Shown here: in pieces, positions 1 through 7,607 of the stretch | How the letters are laid out: every line of letters starts with the position of its first letter | Numbering within the stretch: position 1 is the stretch's first letter | Assembly: GCA_007130265.1 (NCBI GenBank) | Contig: SLST01000457.1 | Location: forward strand, 1-13,506 | Origin: Spirochaetales bacterium | GTDB taxonomy: Bacteria > Spirochaetota > Spirochaetia > DSM-27196 > SLST01 | Reading direction: 5' to 3' | Length of the DNA: 13,506 bases | The notes under the pieces: model-generated | What the model saw: the letters and a program-made list of their open reading frames with translations, nothing else | Database searches by the model: none | What the model was told of the DNA's origin: nothing | Translations under genes and position numbers: made by a program

Positions 1-29
1 ACGCCCGCCGGTGCTTTGCTGTCGCGGTG

Positions 30-959
30 TCAAGCCCAGTGAGGCGGCAAAGTCGCGACCCCGTCGGCACGCCCGCCCATATCGTATCCGCCCTCGAGTA
101 CATGGACAATCCTGCCTTTGGCGCTTCGCTGCGCAACCTCACGCAATCGCGCGGTCATCCACGAGATCGACGAGGCGCCGAGCACGATTCCTGCCAGGGG
201 GTCACGCTCGTGGACGTCGAACCCGGCGGAGACGATGAGCAGCTGTGCCTGGTACCGCTCGAGAACCGGAAGCACCGCTTCCTTGAAAGCGTACGAGTAC
301 TCGCGGTGCCCGCTTCCGGCGGGCAGCGGAAGATTGACGGTGTAGCCGGTGCCCTCCCCCTGTCCAACGTCGGAAGAGCGACCGGTCCCCGGATAGTGCG
401 GTGACTGGTGGAGCGACACGTAGAGGACCTCGCTCGAGCCGGCGAAGATATGCTCCGTACCGTTGCCGTGGTGCACGTCCCAGTCGACGATCGCAACACG
501 CTCGAGACCGGCGGCAAGTGCGTCGGCCGCCGCGACGGCGACGTTGTTGACCAGGCAGAACCCCATCGCGTGGTCGGCCTCCGCATGATGGCCGGGCGGG
601 CGCATCGCGACGAAGGGCACGGCCGGATCGCCGGCGACTACGGACCGAACCGCGGCGAGCGCGCCGCCTGCGGCGAGGCGGGCCGCGAGAAACGAGTGCT
701 CGTTCGCCGAGGTGTCCGGGTCAAAGACGGTGTGCGGGCGACAGCTCGAGCGCTCGAGCTCCTCCAGGTACTCCGCGGTATGGACGCGCAGGAGCTCGTG
801 CGACGCCGCCGGCTCCGGCGACACGAACCGCACGCGACACCCGTAGTCGGCCTGCTCGACGCGATCGCGGATCGCCACTACGCGCTGCGGGCTCTCAGGA
901 TGGCCGGGGCCGTTCTCGTGGGACAGACACCTCGAATCGTAGTACACGCAGAGCTCCAT
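30..959 (-). CDS. Histone deacetylase-family (acetoin utilization / acetylpolyamine amidohydrolase-like) zinc hydrolase
   Basis: A cytoplasmic zinc-dependent deacetylase of the HDAC superfamily, 309 residues. The fold's signatures appear in order: GPGHPESPQR at residues 17-26, RPPGHHAEADH at 120-130 with the catalytic His pair H124/H125, DWDVHHGNGTEH at 159-170 with zinc ligands D161 and H163, SAGFD at 244-248 with zinc ligand D248, and LEGGYD at 288-293 with catalytic Y292. All catalytic residues are therefore present. Bacterial members remove acetyl groups from small amides, polyamines or proteins, and the true substrate cannot be read from sequence. The ATG lies 10 nt after the stop of the upstream membrane-protein gene, so this is probably the last gene of the trkA operon. 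No strong ribosome binding site is visible. The last residues (about 300-309, VATLPPHWA) do not look like the family's usual C-terminal helix, whereas the next frame reads LCRLTGLD and stays open to the window edge. A frameshift near position 55 is possible. Confidence 0.9.
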   Translation of the reverse strand: MELCVYYDSRCLSHENGPGHPESPQRVVAIRDRVEQADYGCRVRFVSPEPAASHELLRVHTAEYLEELERSSCRPHTVFDPDTSANEHSFLAARLAAGGALAAVRSVVAGDPAVPFVAMRPPGHHAEADHAMGFCLVNNVAVAAADALAAGLERVAIVDWDVHHGNGTEHIFAGSSEVLYVSLHQSPHYPGTGRSSDVGQGEGTGYTVNLPLPAGSGHREYSYAFKEAVLPVLERYQAQLLIVSAGFDVHERDPLAGIVLGASSISWMTARLREVAQRSAKGRIVHVLEGGYDMGGRADGVATLPPHWA

Positions 960-969
960 GCGGAATAAG

Positions 970-1815
970 CTACCCAGGCGGCCGCGCGGCGACCAGCAGC
1001 ACGAGCAGGAGGCCGGCGTACCAGCTCAAGACCGACGCGGTCACGAGTCCCTCGATGCGCCGCAGACACCACTCCGGCCTCGGGTCAAAGAGCGAGAGCC
1101 ACCCGAAGAAGGCCGACATCACGGCCATGGGAGTCGCAAGCAGCGCGAGCTCCGGATCGAGGCCGGGGCCGGCGCCCCCGAGGACGAGAGCGATCGCGGC
1201 GGTGAGTGCAGACAGGGAGAGAAGCGCGACGGCGGTCGGCGGGACGAATCTCCGGAGGGTTGGTCTCGGTGCGAGCGAATCGACACCCGACTCCCCGACG
1301 AACGCCGCGGACGACGCGGCGAGAGAGACGCACAGCGTAGCGGCAAGAAGAGGCCAGGGCGCCGCCCACCGTCCGAGTGCCGCCGCGTACCCGAACGCGG
1401 GCAGCACCCCACCCTCACTGACGGTGAGTCCGACCTCCACGGGTACGCGCCGGGCGAGCGACACCGGCGGAAGGAATAACAGCCACTCGATGACCAACAG
1501 GATGACGAGGACCGCGACGGAGGGCCAGTTCGCCGTCATGATGAGCACGACGAGCGCGCCGGTTGCCGCGCCGCCGGCGAGGCCCATCACCAGGCTCTGG
1601 TGCGAGGCCGACGCGACACCCCGGAGAAGAAACCAGGCGCGCAGCGCCGACAGCGCGACGGTCGTGAGCACGACGACGGCGGCGAACGCACCGGCGCCAC
1701 CGGGAAGCGGGCCCCCGTGAACAAGCGCCAACGCACCGCCGGTCACCAGGGCGCCGACCAGCCGGTGCGGAGCGGCAAGGCGCGCGAAAGCCGACAGCGG
1801 GACCGGTCGTGCCAT
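970..1815 (-). CDS. Polytopic membrane protein of unknown function, weakly UbiA-like, coupled to trkH
   Basis: An integral membrane protein of 281 residues with about eight hydrophobic segments (roughly residues 17-33, 42-65, 75-95, 98-120, 136-173 as one or two, 190-213, 222-243, 256-277). I do not recognise a family with certainty. The length, segment number and two local patterns recall UbiA prenyltransferases: an N-terminal basic APHRLVGAL before the first helix, and a LPPVSLARRVPVEVG loop after the fourth. The two Asp-rich motifs (NDxxD types) needed for prenyl diphosphate binding are absent. At the second site the sequence reads ESGVDSLAPRPTL (175-187). If related, it would be catalytically altered or inactive. 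The ATG overlaps the trkH stop codon by one base (TAATG), with a GGAGG ribosome binding site 5 nt upstream inside trkH, so translation is probably coupled. An open frame continues upstream into trkH, but this ATG is clearly preferred. Co-expression with TrkAH suggests a membrane role, not a known one. Confidence 0.85.
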   Translation of the reverse strand: MARPVPLSAFARLAAPHRLVGALVTGGALALVHGGPLPGGAGAFAAVVVLTTVALSALRAWFLLRGVASASHQSLVMGLAGGAATGALVVLIMTANWPSVAVLVILLVIEWLLFLPPVSLARRVPVEVGLTVSEGGVLPAFGYAAALGRWAAPWPLLAATLCVSLAASSAAFVGESGVDSLAPRPTLRRFVPPTAVALLSLSALTAAIALVLGGAGPGLDPELALLATPMAVMSAFFGWLSLFDPRPEWCLRRIEGLVTASVLSWYAGLLLVLLVAARPPG

Positions 1816-3266
1816 TACTCCCTCCAGAACGCCGGCGTGACGAGCACCAGCACCGTGTAGATCTCGAGGCGACCGACCATCATGATGAAGCTCAGATACC
1901 ACTTGATGTGGTCGTGGAAGAAGGCGTAGTTCTCGACCGGTCCAATCCGGCCGAACCCGGGGCCGATGTTCCCGAGCGTCGCGAGCGCGGTCGTGAAGCT
2001 CGTGACGATGTCGTTCCCGCCGGTCGCCACGACGATCGAGGTGATCACGAGCAGCAACAGGTAGAGAAAGACGAACCCGGCGATCGAGTAGACGACGTCC
2101 TTGCGGATCACCTGCCCGTTCAGCCGAATCGCGAACACGCCGTGCTGGTGCACGAGATAGCGCATCTCGTTGAACCCCTGTTTGACGAGCGTCACGACTC
2201 GAACGACTTTTATGCCCCCGCCGGTCGATCCGGCCGATCCGCCGACGAACATGAGCGCAAAGAGCAGCACCTGCGCGGCCGCCGGCCACTGCGCGAAATC
2301 GGCAGTGGCGTAGCCGGTGGTCGTGAGGATGCTCGCCGCCTGGAAGCCGGCGTAACGCAGACTCTCTCCGACGCTCCCATAGACCGCTCCATGCTGTAGC
2401 GCAGAGGCGATCGCCACGGTAGCCGCCACGAACACCGCGAAGTAGACCTTCACCTCCGTATTCCGCGCGATGACCCGAACGCGGCCGAGGAGCAGCCGGT
2501 AGTAGAGGATGAAGTTGACGCCGGCGGCGAGCATGAACACCGTTACGACGATCTGCACGAAGGGACTCGTGTAGTGCCCGACGCTCGCCGCCTTGGGGCT
2601 GAACCCGCCGGTCGCGAGCGTGCCGAAGGTGTGGGTAAGCGCATCGTAGAGCGAGAGCCCTCCGACCATGAGCAGGGCGGTCTCGAGGACGGTCAGACCA
2701 AGGTAGATGAACCAGAGGAGCTTCGCAGTCTGGGTGATCTTCGGCGTCAGCCGGTCTACCGACGGACCGGGCGCTTCAGCCTTCATGATCTGGTATCCGC
2801 CGACGCCGAGAAGCGGCAGAATAGCCACGGTCAGCACGATGATGCCCATACCGCCGAGCCAGTGCGTCAGCGAGCGCCAGAAGAGCAGCGACGCCGGCAG
2901 CGCCTCGATATCAGTGAGAATCGTCGCGCCGGTCGTCGTGAACCCGCTCATTGTCTCGAAGAAGGCGTCGGTGACGCTCGGGATCCATCCGGAGACCAGG
3001 AAGGGCACCGAACCGGTCGCGGCGGCGGCGAGCCAGCTCATCGTCACGAGCAGGAACCCGGATTTCGTCGAGAGGCCGCCGCGCCGCCGACGGGTGACGA
3101 ACAGGTAAAGCACAGCGATCGGGACCACGACGGCGATCGGGACCAGGAACGCCCCGATCATCTCGTACTCGGCGTAGAAGAGGGCGACGATGATCGGTGC
3201 GACCATGAACCCGGCGATGAGGAGCAGGAGCACACTCAGTACGCGGAAGATCAGGACCGTGTTCAT
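1815..3266 (-). CDS. trkH: TrkH-type potassium uptake channel subunit
   Basis: The K+-translocating membrane subunit of the Trk/Ktr superfamily, 483 residues, close to the length of Escherichia coli TrkH (known family size). The four pseudo-repeats with pore loops can be read: SGFTTTGATIL (107-117), TLATGGFSP (216-224), ILTTTGYAT (313-321) and ALATLGNIGPGFG (427-439). Each supplies one Gly-containing stretch of the K+ selectivity filter. GGSAGSTGGGIKVVR (342-356) corresponds to the intramembrane gating loop of the third repeat. The C-terminal GRLEIYTVLVLVTPAFW is also typical. Its ATG overlaps the trkA stop codon in an ATGA tetranucleotide, and there is no separate ribosome binding site, which fits coupled translation at a TrkA:TrkH ratio set by the operon. 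It should sit in the inner membrane with cytoplasmic TrkA rings bound beneath it. Confidence 0.97.
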   Translation of the reverse strand: MNTVLIFRVLSVLLLLIAGFMVAPIIVALFYAEYEMIGAFLVPIAVVVPIAVLYLFVTRRRRGGLSTKSGFLLVTMSWLAAAATGSVPFLVSGWIPSVTDAFFETMSGFTTTGATILTDIEALPASLLFWRSLTHWLGGMGIIVLTVAILPLLGVGGYQIMKAEAPGPSVDRLTPKITQTAKLLWFIYLGLTVLETALLMVGGLSLYDALTHTFGTLATGGFSPKAASVGHYTSPFVQIVVTVFMLAAGVNFILYYRLLLGRVRVIARNTEVKVYFAVFVAATVAIASALQHGAVYGSVGESLRYAGFQAASILTTTGYATADFAQWPAAAQVLLFALMFVGGSAGSTGGGIKVVRVVTLVKQGFNEMRYLVHQHGVFAIRLNGQVIRKDVVYSIAGFVFLYLLLLVITSIVVATGGNDIVTSFTTALATLGNIGPGFGRIGPVENYAFFHDHIKWYLSFIMMVGRLEIYTVLVLVTPAFWRE

Positions 3267-4669
3267 GCCGCGGAGGTGAAAATGCCCTGAATCTGCTCGA
3301 TGTGCTCCAGGCGCGCGATGACGATGATGTGATCACCGGCCTGCAACCGGTACGTTCCGTCAGGGACGAACGCCTCCTCGGCACGCAGGACGCTCACGAC
3401 CAATGACGATTGCGGGAGCTTGATCTCGCGGATCTCCCTGCCGACCGCGCTGCTGGCGCCGTCCACCACGATCTGGAGGACTTCCAGATCGCCCTCCGGA
3501 ATCGAGTGGATGCTCTTGACGTTTCCGCTGCGGATGAGCTTCAGGATCGAGTTGACCATGCTGTTCTTGACGCTCACCGGAACGTCGATCCCGAGCTGCG
3601 AGGCGATACGGGTGTAGTTGGTCTTGTTCACCAGCGCCATCGCGCGCTGGACGCCAAGCGACTTTGCGTAGACGGCAGAGACGATGTTGAGCTCCTGGTT
3701 GCCGGTAACGGCGATCACGAGGTCTGAGTCTGCCATATGCTCTTCCTCGAGCACACCCTCGTCCGATATGTCGGCGTGCATCACCAGCGCGCCCGGAAGC
3801 AGCTGCGTGAGCTCCTTGCACCGCGCGTAGTCCCAGTCGATGATCTTGATGCTCCGTCGTCGCTCCTGCTTGAGAGCGCCGAACAGCCGGCGCGCCAGCG
3901 AGGCGTCGCGCCCCCTGCCCTCGAGCAGATACGCGCCGATCATCTGCCCGATCTTACCGCCCCCGATGATCACGATCCGGCGCATCTGCGTGGGTCGCAT
4001 CCCCAGACGCTGGTACAGCTTGTCGAAGCCCTCCTGGGTCGCGACGACGTAGAGGATGTCGCCGGGCTGGAGCACGGTGCGGCCGGAAGGTATGATGTAC
4101 CGGTTCGCCCGGAGCACGATCGCGACGAGGAAGTTGAGGTGCACGGTAGTACCAATCTGGCTGAGGCTGCGGTTCGCGAACTCTGAGCCCGGGGTGACCG
4201 TCAGATGCCGCATCTGGACGTTCGACTGCTCGAACAGGACGATGTCGCTGACGGCGCCCTGCTCGATCGACCGGATGATCGCACGCGCCGCCACGGTCTC
4301 CGGGCTGAGGATGTAGTCGATCCCGAGAAACCGCTTCTCCACCACCCGCGAGGAAGTGTAGTCGACGTTTCGTACGCGTGCGATCTTACACGGAACCTTG
4401 AACTCGCTCTCCACGAGCGCGCACGATATGAGATTGACCTCGTCGCTGTCGGTCACGGCGATGAAGAAATCGGCGCCGTCGGTTCCCGCCTCGCGCAGCG
4501 CATCGACGCTGTTCCCCTCGCGCATCAGAACCATACAGTCGAGGCGATTGGAGGCCAGGCGCGCCCGGTCCGGATTCGGCTCGATCAGGACCACGTCCTT
4601 CTTCTCGTCGATCAACTGTTTGGCAATCTGCATGCCCACCGCGCCGGCGCCGACGATGACCACCTTCAT
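3263..4669 (-). CDS. trkA: TrkA: NAD-binding regulatory subunit of Trk potassium uptake
   Basis: Cytoplasmic gating subunit of the Trk K+ system, 468 residues from the chosen ATG, with two RCK halves in tandem (TrkA_N-TrkA_C twice). The first Rossmann motif is VVIVGAGAVG (GxGxxG at 7-12) with acidic E30 ending the second strand. The second is IVIIGGGKIG (236-241) with D278/D280. TrkA_C parts lie near 142-222 and 385-468. Compared with E. coli TrkA from memory, the second Rossmann domain carries an extra basic stretch of about 20 residues (250-272, rich in Arg) between its first helix and second strand. An upstream in-frame TTG at 4705 would add 12 residues (TPGKPGGTLPF and the initiator), but it lacks a ribosome binding site and coincides with a perfect -35 box. 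The ATG at 4669, which begins directly with the beta strand, is preferred. It is the first gene of the operon with trkH. Confidence 0.96.
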   Translation of the reverse strand: MKVVIVGAGAVGMQIAKQLIDEKKDVVLIEPNPDRARLASNRLDCMVLMREGNSVDALREAGTDGADFFIAVTDSDEVNLISCALVESEFKVPCKIARVRNVDYTSSRVVEKRFLGIDYILSPETVAARAIIRSIEQGAVSDIVLFEQSNVQMRHLTVTPGSEFANRSLSQIGTTVHLNFLVAIVLRANRYIIPSGRTVLQPGDILYVVATQEGFDKLYQRLGMRPTQMRRIVIIGGGKIGQMIGAYLLEGRGRDASLARRLFGALKQERRRSIKIIDWDYARCKELTQLLPGALVMHADISDEGVLEEEHMADSDLVIAVTGNQELNIVSAVYAKSLGVQRAMALVNKTNYTRIASQLGIDVPVSVKNSMVNSILKLIRSGNVKSIHSIPEGDLEVLQIVVDGASSAVGREIREIKLPQSSLVVSVLRAEEAFVPDGTYRLQAGDHIIVIARLEHIEQIQGIFTSAA

Positions 4670-4676
4670 GAACGGA

Positions 4677-4705
4677 AGCGTACCGCCGGGCTTCCCCGGT
4701 GTCAA
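4677..4705 (-). promoter_or_regulatory. Predicted sigma-70-type promoter of the trkA operon
   Basis: On the minus strand a perfect -35 box TTGACA (4705-4700) is followed by a 17-nt spacer and TACGCT (4682-4677), which fits the TANNNT -10 core. The -10 box ends 7 nt before the trkA ATG, so the predicted first nucleotide would be at or next to the A of the ATG. This implies a leaderless message. The box arrangement is seen directly. Promoter function is inferred. Confidence 0.6.
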
Positions 4706-4727
4706 ATCGTCGCTTTCGGTGTAGGCT
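4699..4727 (+). promoter_or_regulatory. Predicted promoter of the amidohydrolase operon, overlapping the trkA promoter
   Basis: On the plus strand GTGTCA (4699-4704, four of six matches to TTGACA) lies 17 nt before TAGGCT (4722-4727, TANNNT). Transcription would begin near 4734, leaving a leader of about 15 nt that contains the AAGGAG ribosome binding site. The -35 box occupies almost the same bases as the opposing trkA -35 box, because TGACA and TGTCA are reverse complements. It is weaker evidence than the trkA promoter. Confidence 0.4.
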
Positions 4728-4735
4728 CGAGGAGA

Positions 4736-4741
4736 AAGGAG
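4736..4741 (+). promoter_or_regulatory. Ribosome binding site of the amidohydrolase gene
   Basis: AAGGAG lies 7 nt before the ATG at 4749 and is preceded by a second purine-rich copy, AGGAG (4730-4734). It settles the start of the amidohydrolase gene. Confidence 0.75.
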
Positions 4742-4748
4742 ACTCGCT

Positions 4749-6050
4749 ATGAGAACCAGCTCGCTGTCTTTCGATCATCTCTCTGCGTACATCCGGGAAC
4801 TGCCGCTCATCGACTGTCACGAGCACATGTCGAGCCGTGAGCGGATCGGCGACGTCCTGCAGTTCTTCTGTTCCGGATACTACGCGCACGACCTTACCTC
4901 CGCGGCCGGAGAAGTCGCGACGGGGCGCATCCTCGACGCATCGCTCCCGCTTGACGACCGATGCGACGAGTTTCTGCACGCCTGGCGCGCCACGCGGTTC
5001 ACCGGATACGGCATCGCGGTCCGCTACGCGATGCAGAGGCTGTTCGGGATTGAGGAGCCGACTCGGGCAAACCTGAAGGACGCACAGGAGCGGCTTCCCG
5101 ACTATGCGGAACCCGACGCGTTCGACCGAATCCTCGAGGAGGCGGGCATCGTCGTGAGAATCTCCGACTGCTGGCCACCGCCGGCGGGGCTCATCGACGG
5201 CTCCTGGGAGCCGCTTCCAAGGCAGCGGCTCGCACTCTCACTTCCCTTTCTCCACGCGATTCGTACGAGGGGTGATCTCGCTCCGCTGGAAACGGCCTGC
5301 CGCGCGACCGTTACATGTCTTGACGAGTGGCTCGACCTCTGCCGCCGCTACATCGAAGCCGGCCGTGACAGGGGAGCGGTCTGTCTCAAAGACCAGTCGG
5401 CGTACGACCGATCAATCACCTATCGCATGCCGACTCGCGCTGACGCCGAGGCGGTGTTCAACCGGATCCTCGCCGACCCACGCTACCATGCCGAGTACGA
5501 CCCGGACGCGAACGCCCTCTCGGACTTCCTGATGCACGCCCTCATGCGGATCGCGCGGGAAGCCGACCTCCCGGTCCAGCTGCACACCGGACACATGGCC
5601 GGGATACGCAACGACGTGGCAAAGGCGAACGCCGCAGGGCTTCGCAGCCTCATAGAAGTGCACCGCGACGTGCGGTTCGATCTTTTTCACGCGAACTGGC
5701 CCTACTCGAGCGATGCGCTCTTCCTCGCGAAGAACTATCCGAACGTCACGCTCGATTTTTGCTGGACGCACATCGTCGATCCCGTGTACGCCCGGTCGAT
5801 GCTCGTCCAGGCGGTCTCGGCGGTGCCCCACACGAAAATCCACGGTTTCGGGTCGGACGTGGGCGGGGGGCTGCCGCACATCGCGTGGGCGCACGCCGCT
5901 CTTGCCCGCGAGGTCATCGCGTGCGCGCTCAGCGATCTCGTCGAGATGGGCCACGTGACGCTGTCGGAGGCGAAGGAAATCGCACGCGCCTGGTGTTTCG
6001 ACAATCCGAACGCGTTCTTCGGGCTCGGTCTCACCGGGTCGGGCGAGTGA
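4749..6050 (+). CDS. Amidohydrolase-superfamily metal-dependent hydrolase (Amidohydro_2 / uronate isomerase-like)
   Basis: A TIM-barrel metal-dependent enzyme of 433 residues. The superfamily landmarks are visible: IDCHEHM at 21-27 giving the HxH metal site (H24, H26), a conserved Lys in VCLKDQ (K214), LHTGHMAG with H279, FHANWPY with H314, and GFGSDVGG with the catalytic D370. The C-terminal pattern (vP-x-x-KIHGFGSD, then an EAKEIARAWCFDNP helix at 407-420 and the FFGL ending) is that of family-2 amidohydrolases, related to uronate isomerases and decarboxylases. The substrate is not evident. No signal peptide is seen, so it is probably cytoplasmic. It starts a two-gene unit: the next gene begins 10 nt after its stop. 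It is transcribed divergently from trkA across a 79-bp gap with back-to-back promoter-like boxes. A true glucuronate isomerase is less likely, because the match is to general superfamily motifs only. Confidence 0.88.
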   Translation: MRTSSLSFDHLSAYIRELPLIDCHEHMSSRERIGDVLQFFCSGYYAHDLTSAAGEVATGRILDASLPLDDRCDEFLHAWRATRFTGYGIAVRYAMQRLFGIEEPTRANLKDAQERLPDYAEPDAFDRILEEAGIVVRISDCWPPPAGLIDGSWEPLPRQRLALSLPFLHAIRTRGDLAPLETACRATVTCLDEWLDLCRRYIEAGRDRGAVCLKDQSAYDRSITYRMPTRADAEAVFNRILADPRYHAEYDPDANALSDFLMHALMRIAREADLPVQLHTGHMAGIRNDVAKANAAGLRSLIEVHRDVRFDLFHANWPYSSDALFLAKNYPNVTLDFCWTHIVDPVYARSMLVQAVSAVPHTKIHGFGSDVGGGLPHIAWAHAALAREVIACALSDLVEMGHVTLSEAKEIARAWCFDNPNAFFGLGLTGSGE

Positions 6051-6060
6051 GATCAACGTC

Positions 6061-7605
6061 GTGAAGCCTCTTCATCCCGCGGCGGCGATCGCGGTCGCCC
6101 TCGTCGGTCTCGGGCTCGTGCTCGGTTCCTGGTGGCAGATGACTCGTCCGTCGCGCGACCTGGAGGTCGTACACCTCCAGGCGTCCGGCGCGGAAGGCCC
6201 GCTGCCGTTGACCCACGTGATGCCGCCGGCGAGAGAAGCGACTTCGAGCGACTCACCGGTGGGTATCGGGATCCCGGGCGTGCTCATCGCCCACGGATTC
6301 GGCGCCTCGCGGCGGATCATGCTCGGCTACGCCTATCGACTCGCGTACGCCGGGTACGGCGTGGCGCTCTGGGACTTCGCCGGGCACGGAGCAAACCGAC
6401 AGCCGCTCGACGAGTCGCGTGAGTCGCTTCAGGCGAACATCGACACGGCGCTCGCGTCGCTGCTCGGCAGGGAGGAGATCGACCCGCAGCGTATCGCCGT
6501 CGTGGGCCATTCGATGGGCAGCGGAGCGGCGATGCGCGCCGGCGTCAGACGCCGGGACGTGTTCTCGGCGGTCGTCGCGATCTCCCCGACCGGAGCGCTC
6601 TTCGCCGAGGCCGTCCCGCGCAATCTTCTCCTGCAGGCAGGCAGCCTCGAGCCGCGCTTCGTCGCGAACGCGAAACGCCTGCTCGACGAAGCCGGCGGAA
6701 GCGACGAGACCGCCGTAGCGTTCGCCGCGGGAGCCGCGCGCGCGATGGAAATCATCCCCGGCGTCGAACACATGACGATCCTCTTCAGCGATCGCAGCCA
6801 GGAGTCGGTCGTCGACTGGCTCGATTCGGCGTACGCGATCGAACGCGACGGCGGGCCGGTGTACACCGACCGACGAGGCCTGCTCTACGCGCTCCACTTC
6901 GTCGCCTGGGTACTCGTCGCCCGGGTGGCCGGTCCGTACGTTCGCAGGCTGGTCCCCCAAGGCGCCGGTCGCGGTCACGGCGGCCTGCCGGCCATCCGGG
7001 CGCGGTGGTGGGTCGTCGGCATCGTCGTCGGTCCCTTCGCCGCGACCGCGGCGCTCGCGGCGACCGCGATGGCGCTCCCGGTCGGTGAGCTCGGCGGGAT
7101 GCTCGTCGCCGGCGCCGCGGCGCTCTGGTTCTTCATCTTCGGGATCATCTGGCTTGCGCTCGGGTTTCGCCCGTCGCGGCCGCGGCTTGCGAGCCTCGCC
7201 CTGGGCATCGGCCTCTTCGCGGTTCTCTGGGTCGCCGCCGGGATCATGGTGCAGCACCTTGCGCTCCAATGGATGCTCATCCCGGCGCGTCTGGCGCGCT
7301 GGCCCGTTGTCGCGCTCGCGATGCTGCCGTGGCAGCTCGGGGCCGGGTTCGTCCAGGCGGGAGCTCCGGTGAAGTATCGCGTCGGCCTCTATTTCGCCTA
7401 CACGCTCCCCATTCTGGCGGCGCTCGCTCTCGCCGGGATCACGGTGAACGGACTCTTTTTCCTCACGCTCGTGCTTCCGGCGCTGCCGGTCGCCTTCGCG
7501 GCCACCGCGTTCCTGGGGGGAATCGCAAACGATCCATGGGGGTACGCTACAGGCAATGCGCTCTTCCTTGGGTGGCTCGTCGTCGCGATCTTCCCGCTCG
7601 CCTGA
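6061..7605 (+). CDS. Alpha/beta hydrolase fused to a C-terminal multi-spanning membrane domain
   Basis: A 514-residue two-part membrane enzyme. Residues 8-24 form an N-terminal hydrophobic anchor. Residues about 72-260 are an alpha/beta hydrolase core: GVLIAHGFGASRR (73-85) gives the HGF oxyanion region, DFAGHG follows at 105-110, the nucleophile elbow is VVGHSMGSG with S151, and PGVEHMTIL supplies the likely catalytic H237. The acidic triad member is not certain. Residues about 272-514 are polytopic, with roughly seven or eight hydrophobic segments (near 273-292, 316-338, 345-367, 377-402, 411-430, 442-463, 464-487, 498-513). The first anchor probably places the hydrolase outside the inner membrane, though topology is inferred. 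Start is GTG, 10 nt after the amidohydrolase stop, with only a weak ribosome binding site, so translational coupling is likely. The substrate is unknown; an ester or lipid substrate is possible. It ends 2 nt from the convergent dctQM stop with no hairpin terminator visible. Confidence 0.87.
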   Translation: MKPLHPAAAIAVALVGLGLVLGSWWQMTRPSRDLEVVHLQASGAEGPLPLTHVMPPAREATSSDSPVGIGIPGVLIAHGFGASRRIMLGYAYRLAYAGYGVALWDFAGHGANRQPLDESRESLQANIDTALASLLGREEIDPQRIAVVGHSMGSGAAMRAGVRRRDVFSAVVAISPTGALFAEAVPRNLLLQAGSLEPRFVANAKRLLDEAGGSDETAVAFAAGAARAMEIIPGVEHMTILFSDRSQESVVDWLDSAYAIERDGGPVYTDRRGLLYALHFVAWVLVARVAGPYVRRLVPQGAGRGHGGLPAIRARWWVVGIVVGPFAATAALAATAMALPVGELGGMLVAGAAALWFFIFGIIWLALGFRPSRPRLASLALGIGLFAVLWVAAGIMVQHLALQWMLIPARLARWPVVALAMLPWQLGAGFVQAGAPVKYRVGLYFAYTLPILAALALAGITVNGLFFLTLVLPALPVAFAATAFLGGIANDPWGYATGNALFLGWLVVAIFPLA

Positions 7606-7607
7606 GA

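Noticed and set aside
1816..2289. N-terminal extension of the membrane protein downstream of trkH
   Set aside because: The extra residues lie out of frame inside trkH and are Arg-rich. The ATG at 1815 has a good ribosome binding site and overlaps the trkH stop codon.
4670..4705. TTG start at 4705 for trkA
   Set aside because: It has no ribosome binding site, adds a Pro/Gly-rich tail before the Rossmann strand, and coincides with the perfect TTGACA box.
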